Origin: Aerococcus sp. UBA6277
GTDB taxonomy: Bacteria > Bacillota > Bacilli > Lactobacillales > Aerococcaceae
Length of the DNA stretch: 64,000 nucleotides
Assembly: GCF_002440555.1 (NCBI RefSeq)
Contig: NZ_DJUR01000019.1
Coordinates: 10,665 to 74,664, forward strand
Direction of reading: 5' to 3'
In this document: piece after piece, positions 52,964 through 64,000 of the stretch
Layout: the number at the start of each line of letters is the position of its first letter
How positions within the stretch are numbered: the first letter of the stretch is position 1
Position numbers and translations under genes: made by a program
Notes under the pieces: generated by a model
The model's input: the letters and a program-made list of their open reading frames with translations, nothing else
What the model was told of the DNA's origin: nothing
Databases searched by the model: none

Positions 52964-54328
52964 TTAGAAAATCATTGTGTCTGCGCCGTATGGTTGACCT
53001 AGTGCTTCTTGCGCTAAGACATTTAAGAAGTTCCAAGGGCGGTTGAATTCTGGTTGGAAGAAGAAATCAGCGTGTGCTAATTGGTCTACAGTCCATTCAG
53101 CATCAATCGCAACAGATACAGCATTAATAGCTTGAAGAATGTCGTAAGTTGACATTAATTGAGCACCTAATACGCGACCGCTATCTGCATCATAGTGAAG
53201 TTTCATTAATACTTTTTCTTCGTCATGCATAAATGAAGGACGGATTAAGTCTTCCTTGTATACAGATTTCACGTTGCCATTGTAAGAGCTAACGTTAGCG
53301 TCTTTGATACCAGTAGTCGCAAATTTGTAGTCAAATACAGCAAGACCTGATGTACCGTTTACACGACCAATTTTAGCGTCTGCATCACCACTTGCGTGAC
53401 GAGCCATGATGACACCTTGGCGACGAGCGTTGGTTGCTAAAGCAATGTAAGCTTTGTCGTTTGTTGGTGCAAAAGGAATGGCAGTTGCATCACCAGCAGC
53501 GTAAACATCTTTAACTGAAGTTTCCATGTGTTCGTTGACTTCAACAAAGCCACGACCATCAAGGGTTAAAGTGTCTTTCAGCCATTGTGTGTTTGGACGA
53601 ACACCAACACTGATAACAACTGTATCAGCTTCGTAAGTGCCTTTGTCAGTGACTACAGCAGTTACTTCGTTGTTTTCGTTGACTTTAAATTCTTTCACAC
53701 CTTCGCCAGTTTTAATCTTCATACCTTTGTCTTCCATATGTTTTGTTAGAAGACTAGTGAATTCACTGTCAAGATAGGTTGGTAAGATTGAGTCTACGAA
53801 GTCAACAACTGTAACATCAATACCAGCTTGTGCGTAAGCAACTGCTACCTCGATACCGATGTATCCAGCACCAACAATGACCGCTTTTTTAGCTGAAGCC
53901 ATACGGTTTTTCACTTTATCTGCCCAGTTTCTACCGCGTAAGTAGAAGATGTTTTCGTGTTGGTCATCTACATTCGGAATAGTTCCTGGCACGCCACCTG
54001 GAGAAAGCAATAGTTTGTCGTAACTTTCTGTAGCTTCTACACCGTCAGTTGTACGTGTTGTAATTTCTTTTGTGTCTGGGTTGATGGCAATCACTCTTGT
54101 GTTCATGCGGATGTCAACACCTTGTTCTTTATAAGATGCTTCATTTGCGTAGTGTAATTCATCCAAAGATTTTGCAATGTCTTCTAGATAGGACTGAATA
54201 CCACATGATAAGAAAGAAGCGGTTGATCCAGCTTCAAATACAACGATTTCTGCATCTGAGTCTTTTTTCAATAGTGTTTGCACAGCTTCGAAACCTGCAT
54301 GTGAAGTTCCTACTACAACGTATTTCAT
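52964..54328 (-). CDS. npr: NADH peroxidase (Npx/Npr type flavoprotein)
   Basis: 454 residues. FAD- and NAD-binding Rossmann domains (VVVGTSHAGFEAV; AVIVGAGYIGIEVA) with catalytic His10 and the sulfenic-acid Cys42 in SFLSCGIQ, at the same numbers as enterococcal Npx. It also has GLAVFDYKFATTGI and the C-terminal DFFFQPEFNRPWN typical of NADH peroxidase rather than NADH oxidase. Reduces hydrogen peroxide to water in the cytoplasm. GGAGG lies 8 bases before the ATG. Monocistronic. Confidence 0.88.
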   Translation of the reverse strand: MKYVVVGTSHAGFEAVQTLLKKDSDAEIVVFEAGSTASFLSCGIQSYLEDIAKSLDELHYANEASYKEQGVDIRMNTRVIAINPDTKEITTRTTDGVEATESYDKLLLSPGGVPGTIPNVDDQHENIFYLRGRNWADKVKNRMASAKKAVIVGAGYIGIEVAVAYAQAGIDVTVVDFVDSILPTYLDSEFTSLLTKHMEDKGMKIKTGEGVKEFKVNENNEVTAVVTDKGTYEADTVVISVGVRPNTQWLKDTLTLDGRGFVEVNEHMETSVKDVYAAGDATAIPFAPTNDKAYIALATNARRQGVIMARHASGDADAKIGRVNGTSGLAVFDYKFATTGIKDANVSSYNGNVKSVYKEDLIRPSFMHDEEKVLMKLHYDADSGRVLGAQLMSTYDILQAINAVSVAIDAEWTVDQLAHADFFFQPEFNRPWNFLNVLAQEALGQPYGADTMIF

Positions 54329-54571
54329 TCGTATTACCTCCAAAGGTCAATGTTTATCGTAAATAGAATTTATTTACCCAACTAATTATACACTTCTTTG
54401 TGAAAAAATGGGAGAATTGTCATATATAACAATTTTACGTTTTTCTAGACGTAAATGTCTATTAGGGCGCGAAAAAATACACTTTATCAACCAAGAAAAA
54501 TTTTAATAATTAGATTGCGCATGAATCTCTGGGTAATTTGTTTTGTTTAATTTTTCAAACAACATTAATCG
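54329..54571. other. Divergent region between npr and rpoB
   Basis: AT-rich. A minus-strand -10 (TATAAT, 54385-54390) fits npr. An inverted repeat ATTGT-N8-ACAAT at 54416-54433 lies upstream of it and could be an operator. No gene seen. Confidence 0.4.
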
Positions 54572-54600
54572 TTGACATGGAAGTGTAAATGGTGTATGAT
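54572..54600 (+). promoter_or_regulatory. Strong promoter of rpoBC
   Basis: Consensus TTGACA, 17 bases, TATGAT; about 210 bp before rpoB. Confidence 0.85.
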
Positions 54601-54625
54601 GATTTCTGTATATTATTAATTGGAT

Positions 54626-54666
54626 TGGGACGTGCCGAAATATTGTCCGGACGCGTTTCTAGGCGA
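54626..54666 (+). promoter_or_regulatory. Lacto-rpoB-like leader RNA
   Basis: The stretch GGGACGTGCCGAAATATTG followed by TCCGGACGCGTTTC, in the rpoB leader, fits the Lacto-rpoB motif described upstream of rpoB in Lactobacillales. I assign it by position and appearance, not by a covariance search. Confidence 0.55.
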
Positions 54667-54716
54667 AAACAAAAGGTAATGACAGGGAAGTCAAATCATC
54701 TTTTGTTATTTTTTTG
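54667..54716 (+). terminator. Attenuator-like terminator in the rpoB leader
   Basis: AACAAAAGGTAATGA pairs with TCATCTTTTGTT, followed by a long T run, about 90 bp before the rpoB ATG and downstream of the promoter. Confidence 0.8.
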
Positions 54717-54808
54717 CCCATTTTTAGGGTAAAAAGGCCTTAATGAGTAATTTCTTATCAAATTCTCATTAAATTCTAACAGTTTAAATTTCGGAGAGGT
54801 GGCTTTTA

Positions 54809-57800
54809 ATGACTGGGCATAATGTCAATTTCGGTAAACATCGCGTTCGCCGCAGTTACTCACGTATTAATGAAGTGCTAGAATTGCCAAACTTGATTGA
54901 AATCCAAACGGACTCATACAAATGGTTCTTGGATCAAGGGATGAAAGAAATGTTTGAAGACATTTCTCCTATTGAAGATCATGCTGGTAAATTAGCCTTA
55001 GAATTTGTTGATTATTCATTTAAAGAAGCTAAATACAACTTAGCAGAAGCGCGTGCACATGATACAAACTACTCAGCGCCAATTTATGTTAAATTGCGCT
55101 TAATGAATAAAGAAACTGGTGAAATCAAGGATCAAGAAGTATTCTTCGGTGATTTCCCACTAATGACTGATGGTGGTACCTTTATCATCAACGGTGCGGA
55201 ACGTGTAATCGTTTCTCAATTAGTGCGTTCTCCAGGTGTCTACTTCCATGACAAATTAGATAAAAATGGTCGCCAATCATTTGGTACCACTGTAATCCCT
55301 AACCGTGGTGCATGGTTAGAAATGGAAACAGATGCGAAAAACATCTCTTACGTACGTATTGACCGCACACGTAAAGTGCCAATGTCAGTATTGATGCGTG
55401 CATTAGGTTTCTCTTCTGATGACCAAATTCGTGAAATCTTCGGAGAAAGCCAAACATTAGAATTAACTTTAGAAAAAGATGTTCACAAAGACTTATCTGA
55501 TTCTCGTACAGAAGAAGCCTTAAAAGAAATCTACGAACGTCTACGTCCAGGTGAACCAAAGACTGCAGACTCATCTCGTAACTTACTAACTGCTCGCTTC
55601 TTTGATCCACGTCGCTATGACTTAGCAGCTGTTGGTCGTTACAAAGTAAACAAAAAGTTAGATATTAAAAACCGCTTATTCAACCAAATCTTGGCTGAAA
55701 CTTTGGTTGATCCAGAAACTGGTGAAATCTTAGCGGATAAAGGTACTGAATTAAACCGCGAAATCATGGACAAATTAGAGCCATATTTTGACAATGGTTT
55801 AAACGTCACAACATTATATCCAAATGACGATGCTGTCCTAACAGAACCTGTTGATGTACAAATCATTAAAATCCAAGCACCTAAAGACGCTGACCGGGTA
55901 ATCAACGTTATTGGTAACGCGAGCCCAGGTAGAGAAGCTCGTGCTTTAACAATTGCTGACGTGTTAGCTTCATTAAATTACTTCTTAGGTTTATATGAAG
56001 GAATTGGTAAAACAGACGACATCGACCATTTAGGTAACCGTCGTATTCGTTCAGTTGGTGAATTATTACAAAACCAATTCCGTATCGGTTTATCTCGTAT
56101 GGAACGTGTTGTACGTGAACGTATGTCTATCCAAGACATTGAAAAAGTAACCCCACAACAATTAATCAACATCCGTCCAGTAGTTGCGTCAATTAAAGAG
56201 TTCTTCGGTTCTTCTCAATTGTCTCAATTCATGGACCAAACCAACCCATTAGGTGAGTTGACGCACAAACGTCGTCTATCTGCCTTAGGACCTGGTGGTT
56301 TGACTCGTGACCGTGCCGGATATGAAGTGCGTGACGTTCACTACTCTCACTATGGTCGTATGTGTCCAATCGAAACACCTGAGGGACCAAATATTGGGTT
56401 GATCAACAACTTGGCGTCATATGCGAAAATCAATGAATTTGGTTTCATTGAAACACCATACCGCCGTGTTGACTGGAACACACATAAAGTAACAGACCGT
56501 ATCGACTACTTAACAGCTGACGAAGAAGATAATTTCGTTATCGCCCAAGGTAACTCTATCTTGAACGAAGACGGTTCATTCGCAGAAGAAATTGTTATGG
56601 CTCGTTACGTTGAAGAAAATATCGAAGTGAAACCTGAACGTGTTGACTATATGGACGTTTCACCTAAACAGGTAGTATCTGTTGCAACAGCGTCAATTCC
56701 TTTCTTGGAAAACGATGACTCTAACCGTGCCTTGATGGGTGCTAACATGCAACGTCAAGCTGTGCCATTGTTACAACCACATGCACCACTAGTTGGTACT
56801 GGTATGGAACATAAAGCCGCAGCTGACTCCGGTGCAGCAGTCGTTGCTCAATTTGATGGTGTTGTTGAGTATGTCGATGCAAGTGAAATCCGTGTACGCC
56901 GTGAAGATGGTGCTTTAGACAAGTACCCATTAATCAAATACCACCGTTCAAATGCCTCAGCATCTTACAACCAAACACCTAACGTGACTATTGGCGAATC
57001 TGTTACTGCTGGCGAAATCCTAGCTAACGGACCTTCAATGGAAAAAGGAGAAATGGCTTTAGGTCAAAACCCATTAATCGCCTTCATGACTTGGGACGGT
57101 TATAACTACGAGGATGCGGTTATCATGTCTGAACGTTTAGTGAAAGACGATGTCTACACTTCTATTCATATTGATGAATTAGAATCTGAAGCGCGTGACA
57201 CTAAATTAGGACCTGAAGAAATCACACGTGAAATTCCTAACGTTGGTGAAGATTCATTACGTAATCTTGATGAACGCGGCATCATCCGTATTGGTGCTGA
57301 AGTGAAAGATGGTGACATCTTAGTTGGTAAAGTAACGCCTAAAGGTGTAACTGAATTATCAGCAGAAGAGCACTTATTACACGCTATCTTCGGTGAAAAA
57401 GCACGTGAAGTTCGTGATACATCATTACGCGTACCACATGGTGGCGGCGGTATCGTTAACGACGTGAAAGTATTCTACCGTGAAAACGGCGATGAATTAT
57501 CACCAGGTGTTTCTATGTTAGTCCGTGTTTACATTATCCAAAAACGTAAGATCCAAGTTGGAGATAAAATGGCCGGACGTCATGGTAACAAAGGGGTTGT
57601 GTCTCGTATCTTACCTCAAGAGGACATGCCTTACATGCCAGACGGAACACCGGTTGATATCATGTTGAACCCTCTAGGGGTACCTTCTCGTATGAACATC
57701 GGGCAAGTATTAGAGTTGCATTTAGGTATGGCTGCACGCGAAATGGGCATCCACATTGCAACACCAGTATTTGACGGGGCCAACGAAGAAGACGTATGGG

Positions 57801-58390
57801 AAACAATCAAAGAAGCAGGTATGGCAAGCGACGCTAAAACTGTTCTTTACGATGGTCGTACAGGTGAACCATTCGACAACCGTGTTTCTGTAGGGGTAAT
57901 GTACTACTTGAAACTGTCTCACATGGTCGATGACAAATTACATGCGCGTTCAACAGGTCCTTACTCACTTGTTACACAACAACCATTGGGTGGTAAAGCA
58001 CAATTTGGTGGACAACGTTTCGGTGAGATGGAGGTTTGGGCACTAGAAGCATACGGTGCGGCATACACATTACAAGAAATCTTGACTTACAAGTCAGATG
58101 ACGTTGTAGGACGTGTACAAACATACGAAGCTATCGTTAAAGGTGAACCAATTCCAAAACCAGGTGTACCTGAATCATTCCGTGTATTAGTTAAAGAGTT
58201 GCAATCATTAGGTCTAGACATTGAAGTATTAGACTCTGATAAGAAAGCAGTAGATTTACGTGACATGGATGAAGTAACACCGGGCTTCCCTAAAAAAGAT
58301 CAAGAAAGCAAAGAAAATGCAGTTGAGGCAGATGCAACTGTTGAATCACAAGCAAGTGAAATCACTGCACAAAAACAAGTAAACGAATAA
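54809..58390 (+). CDS. rpoB: RNA polymerase beta subunit
   Basis: 1193 residues, full length for the lactobacillales. Rifampicin-region sequence [21 protein letters not shown] is wild type in its key residues. C-terminal [17 protein letters not shown] and an acidic, Glu/Ala-rich end. GGAGAGG lies upstream of the ATG. rpoC follows after 32 bp. Confidence 0.98.
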   Translation: MTGHNVNFGKHRVRRSYSRINEVLELPNLIEIQTDSYKWFLDQGMKEMFEDISPIEDHAGKLALEFVDYSFKEAKYNLAEARAHDTNYSAPIYVKLRLMNKETGEIKDQEVFFGDFPLMTDGGTFIINGAERVIVSQLVRSPGVYFHDKLDKNGRQSFGTTVIPNRGAWLEMETDAKNISYVRIDRTRKVPMSVLMRALGFSSDDQIREIFGESQTLELTLEKDVHKDLSDSRTEEALKEIYERLRPGEPKTADSSRNLLTARFFDPRRYDLAAVGRYKVNKKLDIKNRLFNQILAETLVDPETGEILADKGTELNREIMDKLEPYFDNGLNVTTLYPNDDAVLTEPVDVQIIKIQAPKDADRVINVIGNASPGREARALTIADVLASLNYFLGLYEGIGKTDDIDHLGNRRIRSVGELLQNQFRIGLSRMERVVRERMSIQDIEKVTPQQLINIRPVVASIKEFFGSSQLSQFMDQTNPLGELTHKRRLSALGPGGLTRDRAGYEVRDVHYSHYGRMCPIETPEGPNIGLINNLASYAKINEFGFIETPYRRVDWNTHKVTDRIDYLTADEEDNFVIAQGNSILNEDGSFAEEIVMARYVEENIEVKPERVDYMDVSPKQVVSVATASIPFLENDDSNRALMGANMQRQAVPLLQPHAPLVGTGMEHKAAADSGAAVVAQFDGVVEYVDASEIRVRREDGALDKYPLIKYHRSNASASYNQTPNVTIGESVTAGEILANGPSMEKGEMALGQNPLIAFMTWDGYNYEDAVIMSERLVKDDVYTSIHIDELESEARDTKLGPEEITREIPNVGEDSLRNLDERGIIRIGAEVKDGDILVGKVTPKGVTELSAEEHLLHAIFGEKAREVRDTSLRVPHGGGGIVNDVKVFYRENGDELSPGVSMLVRVYIIQKRKIQVGDKMAGRHGNKGVVSRILPQEDMPYMPDGTPVDIMLNPLGVPSRMNIGQVLELHLGMAAREMGIHIATPVFDGANEEDVWETIKEAGMASDAKTVLYDGRTGEPFDNRVSVGVMYYLKLSHMVDDKLHARSTGPYSLVTQQPLGGKAQFGGQRFGEMEVWALEAYGAAYTLQEILTYKSDDVVGRVQTYEAIVKGEPIPKPGVPESFRVLVKELQSLGLDIEVLDSDKKAVDLRDMDEVTPGFPKKDQESKENAVEADATVESQASEITAQKQVNE

Positions 58391-58422
58391 TTCGGGCAAA
58401 TTAGATAAGGGAGGTTGGCCCC

Positions 58423-61400
58423 TTGGTAGATGTAAATAGATTTGAAAGCATGCGTATCGGGTTAGCTTCACCAGACAAGATCAGATCATGGTCTTACGGT
58501 GAGGTTAAGAAACCCGAAACCATCAACTACCGTACACTTAAATCAGAAAAAGAAGGTCTTTTTGACGAAAGAATCTTTGGACCTTCTAAAGACTGGGAAT
58601 GTTCTTGTGGTAAATACAAGGGCATTCGCTATGCTGGTGTTGTCTGTGACCGCTGTGGCGTTGAAGTTACACGTTCTAAAGTACGTCGTGAACGTATGGG
58701 TCACATTGAATTAGCGACACCTGTAACACATATTTGGTACTTCAAAGGTATCCCATCTCGTATGGGCTTGATGTTAGACATGAGCCCACGTTCGCTTGAA
58801 GAAGTTATCTACTTCGCATCTTACGTTGTAACAGATGCTGGTGATACGCCATTAGATTACAAACAATTGTTATCTGAAAAAGAGTACCGCGACAACAAAC
58901 GCGAGTACGGTGAAGGCTTTAAAGCAGCAATGGGTGCTGACGCCATCAAGACCTTGTTATCACAAGTTCAAATTGATAGCGAAGTTGCCGACTTAAAAGA
59001 AGAATTAAAAACAGCTAAAGGTCAAAAACGTACACGTGCAATCCGTCGTTTAGACGTTTTAGATGCTTTCCGTAAATCAGGTAACGATCCTGCGTGGATG
59101 GTAATGGATGTAATTCCAGTTATCCCACCAGAATTACGCCCGATGGTTCAATTAGATGGTGGCCGTTTCGCAACCTCTGACTTGAACGACTTGTACCGTC
59201 GTGTAATCAACCGTAACAACCGTTTGAAACGTCTATTAGACTTAAATGCACCAAATATTATCGTGCAAAATGAAAAACGTATGTTACAAGAAGCGGTTGA
59301 TGCGCTATTCGATAACGGTCGTCGTGGTCGTCCAGTTACTGGTCCAGGTAACCGTCCATTGAAATCATTGTCACATATGCTTAAAGGTAAGCAAGGACGT
59401 TTCCGTCAAAACTTACTTGGTAAACGTGTTGACTACTCTGGTCGTTCTGTAATTGTCGTTGGTCCTTCATTGAAGATGTACCAAGCTGGTTTACCAAAAG
59501 AAATGGCGCTTGAATTATTCAAACCATTCTTGATGCGTGAATTAGTTGCCCGCGATATGGCAATCAACGTGAAACATGCCAAACGTAAAATCGAACATCA
59601 AGATGAAGATGTTTGGGACGTTCTAGGCGAAATCATTCGTGAACATCCAGTTCTATTGAACCGCGCACCTACCTTACACCGTTTAGGTATCCAAGCCTTT
59701 GAACCAGTCTTAGTTGAAGGTAAAGCAATCCGTCTTCACCCACTTGTGTGTGAAGCTTACAATGCCGACTTCGATGGTGACCAAATGGCGGTCCATTTAC
59801 CATTAGGGGAAGAAGCACAAGCAGAAGCACGTTTATTAATGCTAGCTGCAACGCATATCTTGAACCCTAAAGATGGTCAACCAGTTGTTACACCGTCTCA
59901 AGATATGGTCTTAGGTAACTACTACCTGACAATGGAAGAACCTGAAGTAATGGGTGAAGGTATGTTAATGTCTTCTATTAATGAAGCGCATATCGCCTAT
60001 ACGAATGGTTACGTGCAATTACATACACGTGTTGCCTTCCCAACAGATGCACTACCTAAAAAACCTTGGACTGAAAACCAAAAAGGTAAATTGATGGTGA
60101 CAACTATCGGTAAATTATTCTTTAACGAGGTAATGCCTGAAGAGTTCCCGTACATCAACGAACCAACAACTGAAAACTTAGAATCATCTCTATCTGACAA
60201 GTTCATCATGGAACCAGGTACAGACGTGAAAGAGTTCATCAGTCGTCAAGATATGGTTTCACCATTCAAGAAAAAATACTTAGCGCGTATCATCGCACAA
60301 GTATTTAAAGTATCAAGAATCACTGAAACTTCAATTATCTTGGATAAAATGAAAGATTTAGGTTTCAAATACTCTACACGTTCAGGTATTACCGTAGGTG
60401 TGGCAGATATTACAAACCTAGAGTCAAAAGCGGCGTCTATCCAAAAAGGACATGACCGCGTTGACAAGATTACAAAACAATACCGTCGTGGTTTGATTAC
60501 AAACGACGAACGTTATGACCAAGTTATCGACACTTGGAACAAAGTAAAAGATGAAATCCAGTTTGCCCTAATGAACTCACTTGATCAAGATAACCCATTC
60601 TTCATCATGTCTGATTCAGGTGCCCGTGGTAACATCTCTAACTTTACCCAACTTGCTGGTATGCGTGGTTTGATGGCCGGACCTAATGGTAAGATCATCG
60701 AGTTACCAATCTTGTCTAACTTCCGTGAAGGTTTGACCGTACAAGAAATGTTTATCTCGACTCACGGTGCCCGTAAAGGTATGACCGATACGGCCCTTAA
60801 GACAGCCGATTCAGGTTACTTGACTCGTCGTCTTGTTGACGTTGCCCAAGATGTAATCATTCGTGAAGCAGACTGTGGTACTGACCGTGGTTTAGCGATT
60901 GAAGCAATCAAGAATGGTAACGAAGTGATTGAAACACTTGAAGAACGTGTGACTGGCCGTTACTTACAAAAAGAAGTACGTCATCCAGAAACTGGCGAAA
61001 TCATTGCGCACCACAACGAATTAGTCGACGAACAAACTGCTCGCCGCATCGTTGAAGCTGGTGTTGAGCAAGTAACAATTCGTTCTGCCTTCACATGTAA
61101 CACTCGTCACGGTGTATGTAAACATTGTTACGGACGCGACCTATCTACTAACCAAGAGGTAGAAGTAGGGGAAGCGGTTGGTACAATTGCTGCACAATCT
61201 ATCGGTGAACCAGGTACACAGTTAACAATGCGTACATTCCATACTGGTGGGGTTGCCGGTGATGACATCACTCAAGGTCTTCCTCGTATCCAAGAGATTG
61301 TTGAAGCACGTCATCCAAAAGGTCGTGCCGTAATTACTGAGGTTGCTGGAGAAATCGAAGCAATCGAAGAAGACGAAGCAAGCCGCACGAAGACAGTATT

Positions 61401-62079
61401 TGTTAAAGGTATGACTGACTCTCGTGAGTATAAAGTACCTTACACAGCGCGTATGAATGTTGCTGAAGGCGATACTGTTCACCGTGGACAACAATTAACA
61501 GAAGGTTCTATCGATCCTAAAGACTTACTACGTGTAACAAACACACTAACTGTTGAAACATACATGTTAGATGAAGTTCAACGTGTATACCGCTCTCAAG
61601 GGGTAGACATCAATGATAAACACGTGGAGGTAATGGTTCGACAAATGCTACGTAAAGTACGTGTCCTTGACCCAGGTTCAACAGACTTGTTACCAGGTAA
61701 ATTAATGGATACTGCAGACTTTACAGATGCCAATACTGAAGCAATCCGTTCAGGTGAACTACCTGCAACAGCACGTCCAGTATTATTAGGTATCACTAAA
61801 GCGGCCTTAGAAACTAACAGTTTCCTATCTGCAGCCTCATTCCAAGAAACAACGAAAGTCTTAACTGACGCGGCTATCCGTGGTAAAGAAGACCACTTAC
61901 TTGGATTGAAAGAGAACGTTATTATCGGTAAGATCATCCCTGCAGGTACAGGTATGGCTCGTTACCGTGAAATGGAACCGAAAAAAATCGGTGACACACA
62001 ACAACTAATCTACGGCGAAGAAGTAGATGAAGATGCTGAAATTAGCCAAATTGACTACTCAAGTATTCAAGAAAACTAA
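58423..62079 (+). CDS. rpoC: RNA polymerase beta' subunit
   Basis: 1218 residues from a TTG start with GGGAGG 9 to 10 bases upstream. Zinc ligands [20 protein letters not shown] at the N-terminus, the Mg-binding [14 protein letters not shown], the second zinc cluster C...[13 protein letters not shown] and trigger-loop region. The 3' end overlaps the convergent PP2C-like gene by 21 bp. Confidence 0.98.
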   Translation: MVDVNRFESMRIGLASPDKIRSWSYGEVKKPETINYRTLKSEKEGLFDERIFGPSKDWECSCGKYKGIRYAGVVCDRCGVEVTRSKVRRERMGHIELATPVTHIWYFKGIPSRMGLMLDMSPRSLEEVIYFASYVVTDAGDTPLDYKQLLSEKEYRDNKREYGEGFKAAMGADAIKTLLSQVQIDSEVADLKEELKTAKGQKRTRAIRRLDVLDAFRKSGNDPAWMVMDVIPVIPPELRPMVQLDGGRFATSDLNDLYRRVINRNNRLKRLLDLNAPNIIVQNEKRMLQEAVDALFDNGRRGRPVTGPGNRPLKSLSHMLKGKQGRFRQNLLGKRVDYSGRSVIVVGPSLKMYQAGLPKEMALELFKPFLMRELVARDMAINVKHAKRKIEHQDEDVWDVLGEIIREHPVLLNRAPTLHRLGIQAFEPVLVEGKAIRLHPLVCEAYNADFDGDQMAVHLPLGEEAQAEARLLMLAATHILNPKDGQPVVTPSQDMVLGNYYLTMEEPEVMGEGMLMSSINEAHIAYTNGYVQLHTRVAFPTDALPKKPWTENQKGKLMVTTIGKLFFNEVMPEEFPYINEPTTENLESSLSDKFIMEPGTDVKEFISRQDMVSPFKKKYLARIIAQVFKVSRITETSIILDKMKDLGFKYSTRSGITVGVADITNLESKAASIQKGHDRVDKITKQYRRGLITNDERYDQVIDTWNKVKDEIQFALMNSLDQDNPFFIMSDSGARGNISNFTQLAGMRGLMAGPNGKIIELPILSNFREGLTVQEMFISTHGARKGMTDTALKTADSGYLTRRLVDVAQDVIIREADCGTDRGLAIEAIKNGNEVIETLEERVTGRYLQKEVRHPETGEIIAHHNELVDEQTARRIVEAGVEQVTIRSAFTCNTRHGVCKHCYGRDLSTNQEVEVGEAVGTIAAQSIGEPGTQLTMRTFHTGGVAGDDITQGLPRIQEIVEARHPKGRAVITEVAGEIEAIEEDEASRTKTVFVKGMTDSREYKVPYTARMNVAEGDTVHRGQQLTEGSIDPKDLLRVTNTLTVETYMLDEVQRVYRSQGVDINDKHVEVMVRQMLRKVRVLDPGSTDLLPGKLMDTADFTDANTEAIRSGELPATARPVLLGITKAALETNSFLSAASFQETTKVLTDAAIRGKEDHLLGLKENVIIGKIIPAGTGMARYREMEPKKIGDTQQLIYGEEVDEDAEISQIDYSSIQEN

Positions 62080-62994
62080 TTCACCATTATAGAAAATAGA
62101 AACAACAAATGAATATTCAGGCGAGAAAAAATCCCTAGGCCAAATTGGTCTAGGGATTTTGTGTTTTATAGAGAGAAGATTTTTTAAATTTACGACCGGT
62201 TCGTCACTTTGAAGGCAATAAATATAAGACCGATCATCGAAGCTGACTTGGTCGGGGTTAACGCCTTTTGTGGATACAAATTGGTCAATTAAATTCGGAT
62301 CGTTGTGGATAATTTCTTGTAGATATGCCTCGGTTTCTTCAAAAGTTGGCCTGATTTCTGGATAACCATCTGACGTTAAGACAATTTCATCCCCAATCTG
62401 AACAGGAATGGTTGTGATTAAGTCGGTCGGAATTTCTTGTCCGTTTAAAACAGAATAACCAAACCGTGTTTCAGACATGTTGGCAAAAGTGTTTGAAGAA
62501 ACTAAATAGGGCATGATGGCGTCCCTGGCCTCTTGGTGATGGTTAGGGTTGATATGCAAGATGAGGGACCTGAATGCACTTAAAATATCATCAGATGCCA
62601 TTGGTTGGATATATAATTGCCCGTTTACACTAGCCTGACAATCCCCAATTAAGTAGATACACTTGTGAAAATCAGAATACAAAGCCATGGCAGCTTGTGG
62701 ACCATGTTCGATTCGGTTTAGTGGGAAATCCACATGTGTATAAAATTTGTCCTCGAAAGCTTGGTTAACGCCCAAAATAACCGTCTCGATAGATGCCTGT
62801 GGATCTAGTGTGGCTAAGAAGTCTTTGATGATATTGGATGCTATTTTGCCAGTTTTCATACCCTCATAGGTGAAATTCGACTTGGATGTTACCCCGTCTA
62901 TAACAGCGATGTAGTGGTCATTTGTAAAAAGACCGTCCTCGCATAAAACTGGCTGGCCATATTTACCCTGGATAAAAGTGTGTTGAATCTGCAT
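62059..62994 (-). CDS. PP2C-like phosphatase-family protein
   Basis: 311 residues. PPM/PP2C-type fold marks: [10 protein letters not shown] near the N-terminus, [11 protein letters not shown] and LIGDCQASV in the core, [12 protein letters not shown], and [10 protein letters not shown] at the domain end. Several acidic metal ligands (Asp33-type DG, GDC, DG, DDRS) are kept. The last ~40 residues (from about [12 protein letters not shown]) are read through the rpoC terminator and look non-homologous. GGGAGAG lies upstream of the ATG. 31 bp after the prepilin peptidase gene. Confidence 0.72.
   Translation of the reverse strand: MQIQHTFIQGKYGQPVLCEDGLFTNDHYIAVIDGVTSKSNFTYEGMKTGKIASNIIKDFLATLDPQASIETVILGVNQAFEDKFYTHVDFPLNRIEHGPQAAMALYSDFHKCIYLIGDCQASVNGQLYIQPMASDDILSAFRSLILHINPNHHQEARDAIMPYLVSSNTFANMSETRFGYSVLNGQEIPTDLITTIPVQIGDEIVLTSDGYPEIRPTFEETEAYLQEIIHNDPNLIDQFVSTKGVNPDQVSFDDRSYIYCLQSDEPVVNLKNLLSIKHKIPRPIWPRDFFSPEYSFVVSIFYNGELVFLNT
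62128..62165 (+). terminator. Terminator of rpoBC, inside the convergent gene
   Basis: AAAATCCCTAG/CTAGGGATTTT with inner CCAA/TTGG, then T-rich tail. It lies 48 bp after the rpoC stop and within the coding end of the minus-strand gene. Confidence 0.9.
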
Positions 62995-63025
62995 ATTCTC
63001 TCCCTCGCGTTTAATACCTTGCTAA

Positions 63026-63742
63026 TTACAGTATATAGAAGATGATGGGATAGGCAAAGAATAAGTAAGGGATAAATGGCAGACCATTTGGCAAGCTCGT
63101 ATGTCTGATTTTCAAATAAAAGATGTGACAAAGGGCTAGACCGCTAGCGATTAAAAGAAGGTATGAGAATTTTAAGGGACCGAGCATCAGAGCTAAGACT
63201 ACCAGTGTTTTAATATCGCCACCACCAATACCCTGATGGAGTAGGTAATTGGTGGTGATTAAAGTAGTGAGGACTAATAGGGAAAAGGTAATGTGGGTTA
63301 AGCCTGCTAGGTCCGGATTTCGATATAGATAATTAAGCACAGCTAATAATAATATGACTTGAAACCGGTCTGGTATGATGTGTAAAGCCAGATCGGCACT
63401 GGTCATGATGAGAAGAATAGTAAAAATTAGGAAGAGAAGAATTGCTGTTTCAGTTGAATGGTTCAGAAAAAACAAGAAAGAAAATATAGCGAAAAATCCT
63501 TCAGAAAGTGGATAAATCAGTGAAATTGGCTGGCGGCAAGTTTGGCATTTACCTGTTGATAGGCCGTAACCGATGATTGGTATCAAAGCAAAGGGTGAAA
63601 TCGGGACTTGGCAATTGTCGCACTTGGAACGACCGTGGATGAAGGATTGTCCAAGGACTGTTCTTGAGCCGACCACCATAAAAAACGAAGCAAGACTAGC
63701 AAAAAAGACCAAAAGAATGGTATAATAAACAAACGATATCAT
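63026..63742 (-). CDS. Prepilin peptidase / type IV leader peptidase (ComC-like)
   Basis: 238 residues. Cytoplasmic zinc-type cysteines CDNC (41, 44) and CQTC (66, 69), several transmembrane helices, and aspartyl active sites in TSADLALHIIPDR (Asp117 region) and GIGGGDIKTL (GxGD). Processes type IV-like prepilins, here most plausibly for the competence pseudopilus, given sigH in this window. GGAGG is 6 bases before the ATG; an in-frame TTG two codons earlier is too close. First gene of a pair with the PP2C-like gene. Confidence 0.9.
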   Translation of the reverse strand: MISFVYYTILLVFFASLASFFMVVGSRTVLGQSFIHGRSKCDNCQVPISPFALIPIIGYGLSTGKCQTCRQPISLIYPLSEGFFAIFSFLFFLNHSTETAILLFLIFTILLIMTSADLALHIIPDRFQVILLLAVLNYLYRNPDLAGLTHITFSLLVLTTLITTNYLLHQGIGGGDIKTLVVLALMLGPLKFSYLLLIASGLALCHIFYLKIRHTSLPNGLPFIPYLFFAYPIIFYIL

Positions 63743-63828
63743 TTTCAACCTCCATATGTTTTATATACGATTTTTTTCTGCCGATGCGCAAAAAAATGAT
63801 GAAAAATAAAATTTTTATGGAAATTGTG

Positions 63829-63857
63829 TTGACAGTGTCTAAATCAGATGGTATTAT
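63829..63857 (+). promoter_or_regulatory. Promoter of the tRNA cluster
   Basis: TTGACA, 17 bases, TATTAT, about 42 bp before tRNA-Val. Confidence 0.85.
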
Positions 63858-63898
63858 TTAGTAGTTGTCTTTGACAGATAACTAATTGAAAAATTTAC

Positions 63899-63974
63899 GG
63901 AGAATTAGCTCAGCTGGGAGAGCGTCTGCCTTACAAGCAGGATGTCGGGGGTTCGAGCCCCTCATTCTCCACCA
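63899..63974 (+). tRNA. tRNA-Val (anticodon TAC)
   Basis: Acceptor GGAGAAT/ATTCTCC, D-arm with AGCTCAGCTGGGAGAGC, anticodon loop CTTACAA, T-arm GGGGGTTCGAGCCCC and encoded CCA. 76 bases, complete cloverleaf. Confidence 0.95.
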
Positions 63975-63975
63975 T

Positions 63976-64000
63976 GACTCGTTAGCTCAGTTGGTAGAGC
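63976..64000 (+). tRNA. Partial tRNA (5' part), likely Lys
   Basis: GACTCGT acceptor strand and D-arm TAGCTCAGTTGGTAGAGC; cut off by the window edge before the anticodon. Acceptor start and place after tRNA-Val resemble Firmicutes tRNA-Lys, but the identity is a guess. Confidence 0.6.

Noticed and set aside
52964-54328. Water-forming NADH oxidase or CoA-disulfide reductase as the identity of this flavoprotein
   Set aside because: His10, Cys42 and the C-terminal DFFFQP...PWN pattern match NADH peroxidase better; oxidase activity cannot be wholly excluded from sequence.

Overview
The window looks like chromosomal DNA of a low-GC Gram-positive coccus of the order Lactobacillales. Evidence: a mannose-family PTS operon with ManO, an enterococcal-type NADH peroxidase, class Ib NrdHIEF, PurR-box control of xpt-pbuX, a Lacto-rpoB-like leader, and strong Shine-Dalgarno sites throughout. 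I lean to Aerococcaceae (Aerococcus or a relative), but this is inference and not proven by any one gene.

Layout. 1-3530: end of a mannose/fructose/sorbose PTS operon (IIB end, IIC, IID, ManO, ManA). 3563-5239: a formate/nitrite channel gene on the minus strand and a divergent cupin gene. 5240-6883: a 1.6 kb accessory stretch without large genes. It holds two copies of a ~180 bp cassette exactly 1 kb apart, each predicted to make a ~95 nt small RNA rich in anti-Shine-Dalgarno CU motifs. It also holds a small membrane-protein gene, a decayed reading frame, and a row of hairpins with palindromic repeats. 6884-13921: PgeF, a PreP-like M16 protease, small membrane and secreted proteins, and a cytoplasmic alpha-amylase.

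13949-18964: dut-radA-yacL-gltX, the start of a conserved Firmicutes housekeeping order. It is interrupted (19197-32737) by nrdHIEF with NrdR boxes, xpt-pbuX with PurR boxes, a KDG-permease-like gene, an OpuC-type osmolyte transporter, a GNAT enzyme, a divergent MurE-like ligase and an orphan MetQ-like lipoprotein. The order resumes with cysS-mrnC-rlmB-rae1-sigH (33335-37327), then rpmG-secE-nusG, rplK-rplA and rplJ-rplL, with phoU on the opposite strand. L1-type and L10-type leaders point to ribosomal-protein autoregulation.

43982-47544: an mnt/znu-type metal ABC transporter behind a DtxR-family operator. 47761-52811: an RsmC-like methyltransferase and an OpuA glycine-betaine system with two tandem binding proteins separated by a structured RNA. 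52964-54328: NADH peroxidase (minus). 54572-62079: rpoB-rpoC behind a strong promoter and an attenuator-like leader. The end carries a PP2C-like protein, a prepilin peptidase (ComC type) and a tRNA cluster (Val, then a cut-off tRNA).

Functional themes: core transcription, translation and DNA precursor synthesis; osmoprotection (two betaine-type importers); metal and sugar uptake; peroxide removal; and two competence-type genes (SigH/ComX-like sigma factor, ComC-like peptidase). The best candidate for something undescribed is the duplicated small-RNA cassette at 5261-5440 and 6260-6442. Its terminator arms differ between copies yet still pair, and its CU-rich single-stranded parts are conserved.
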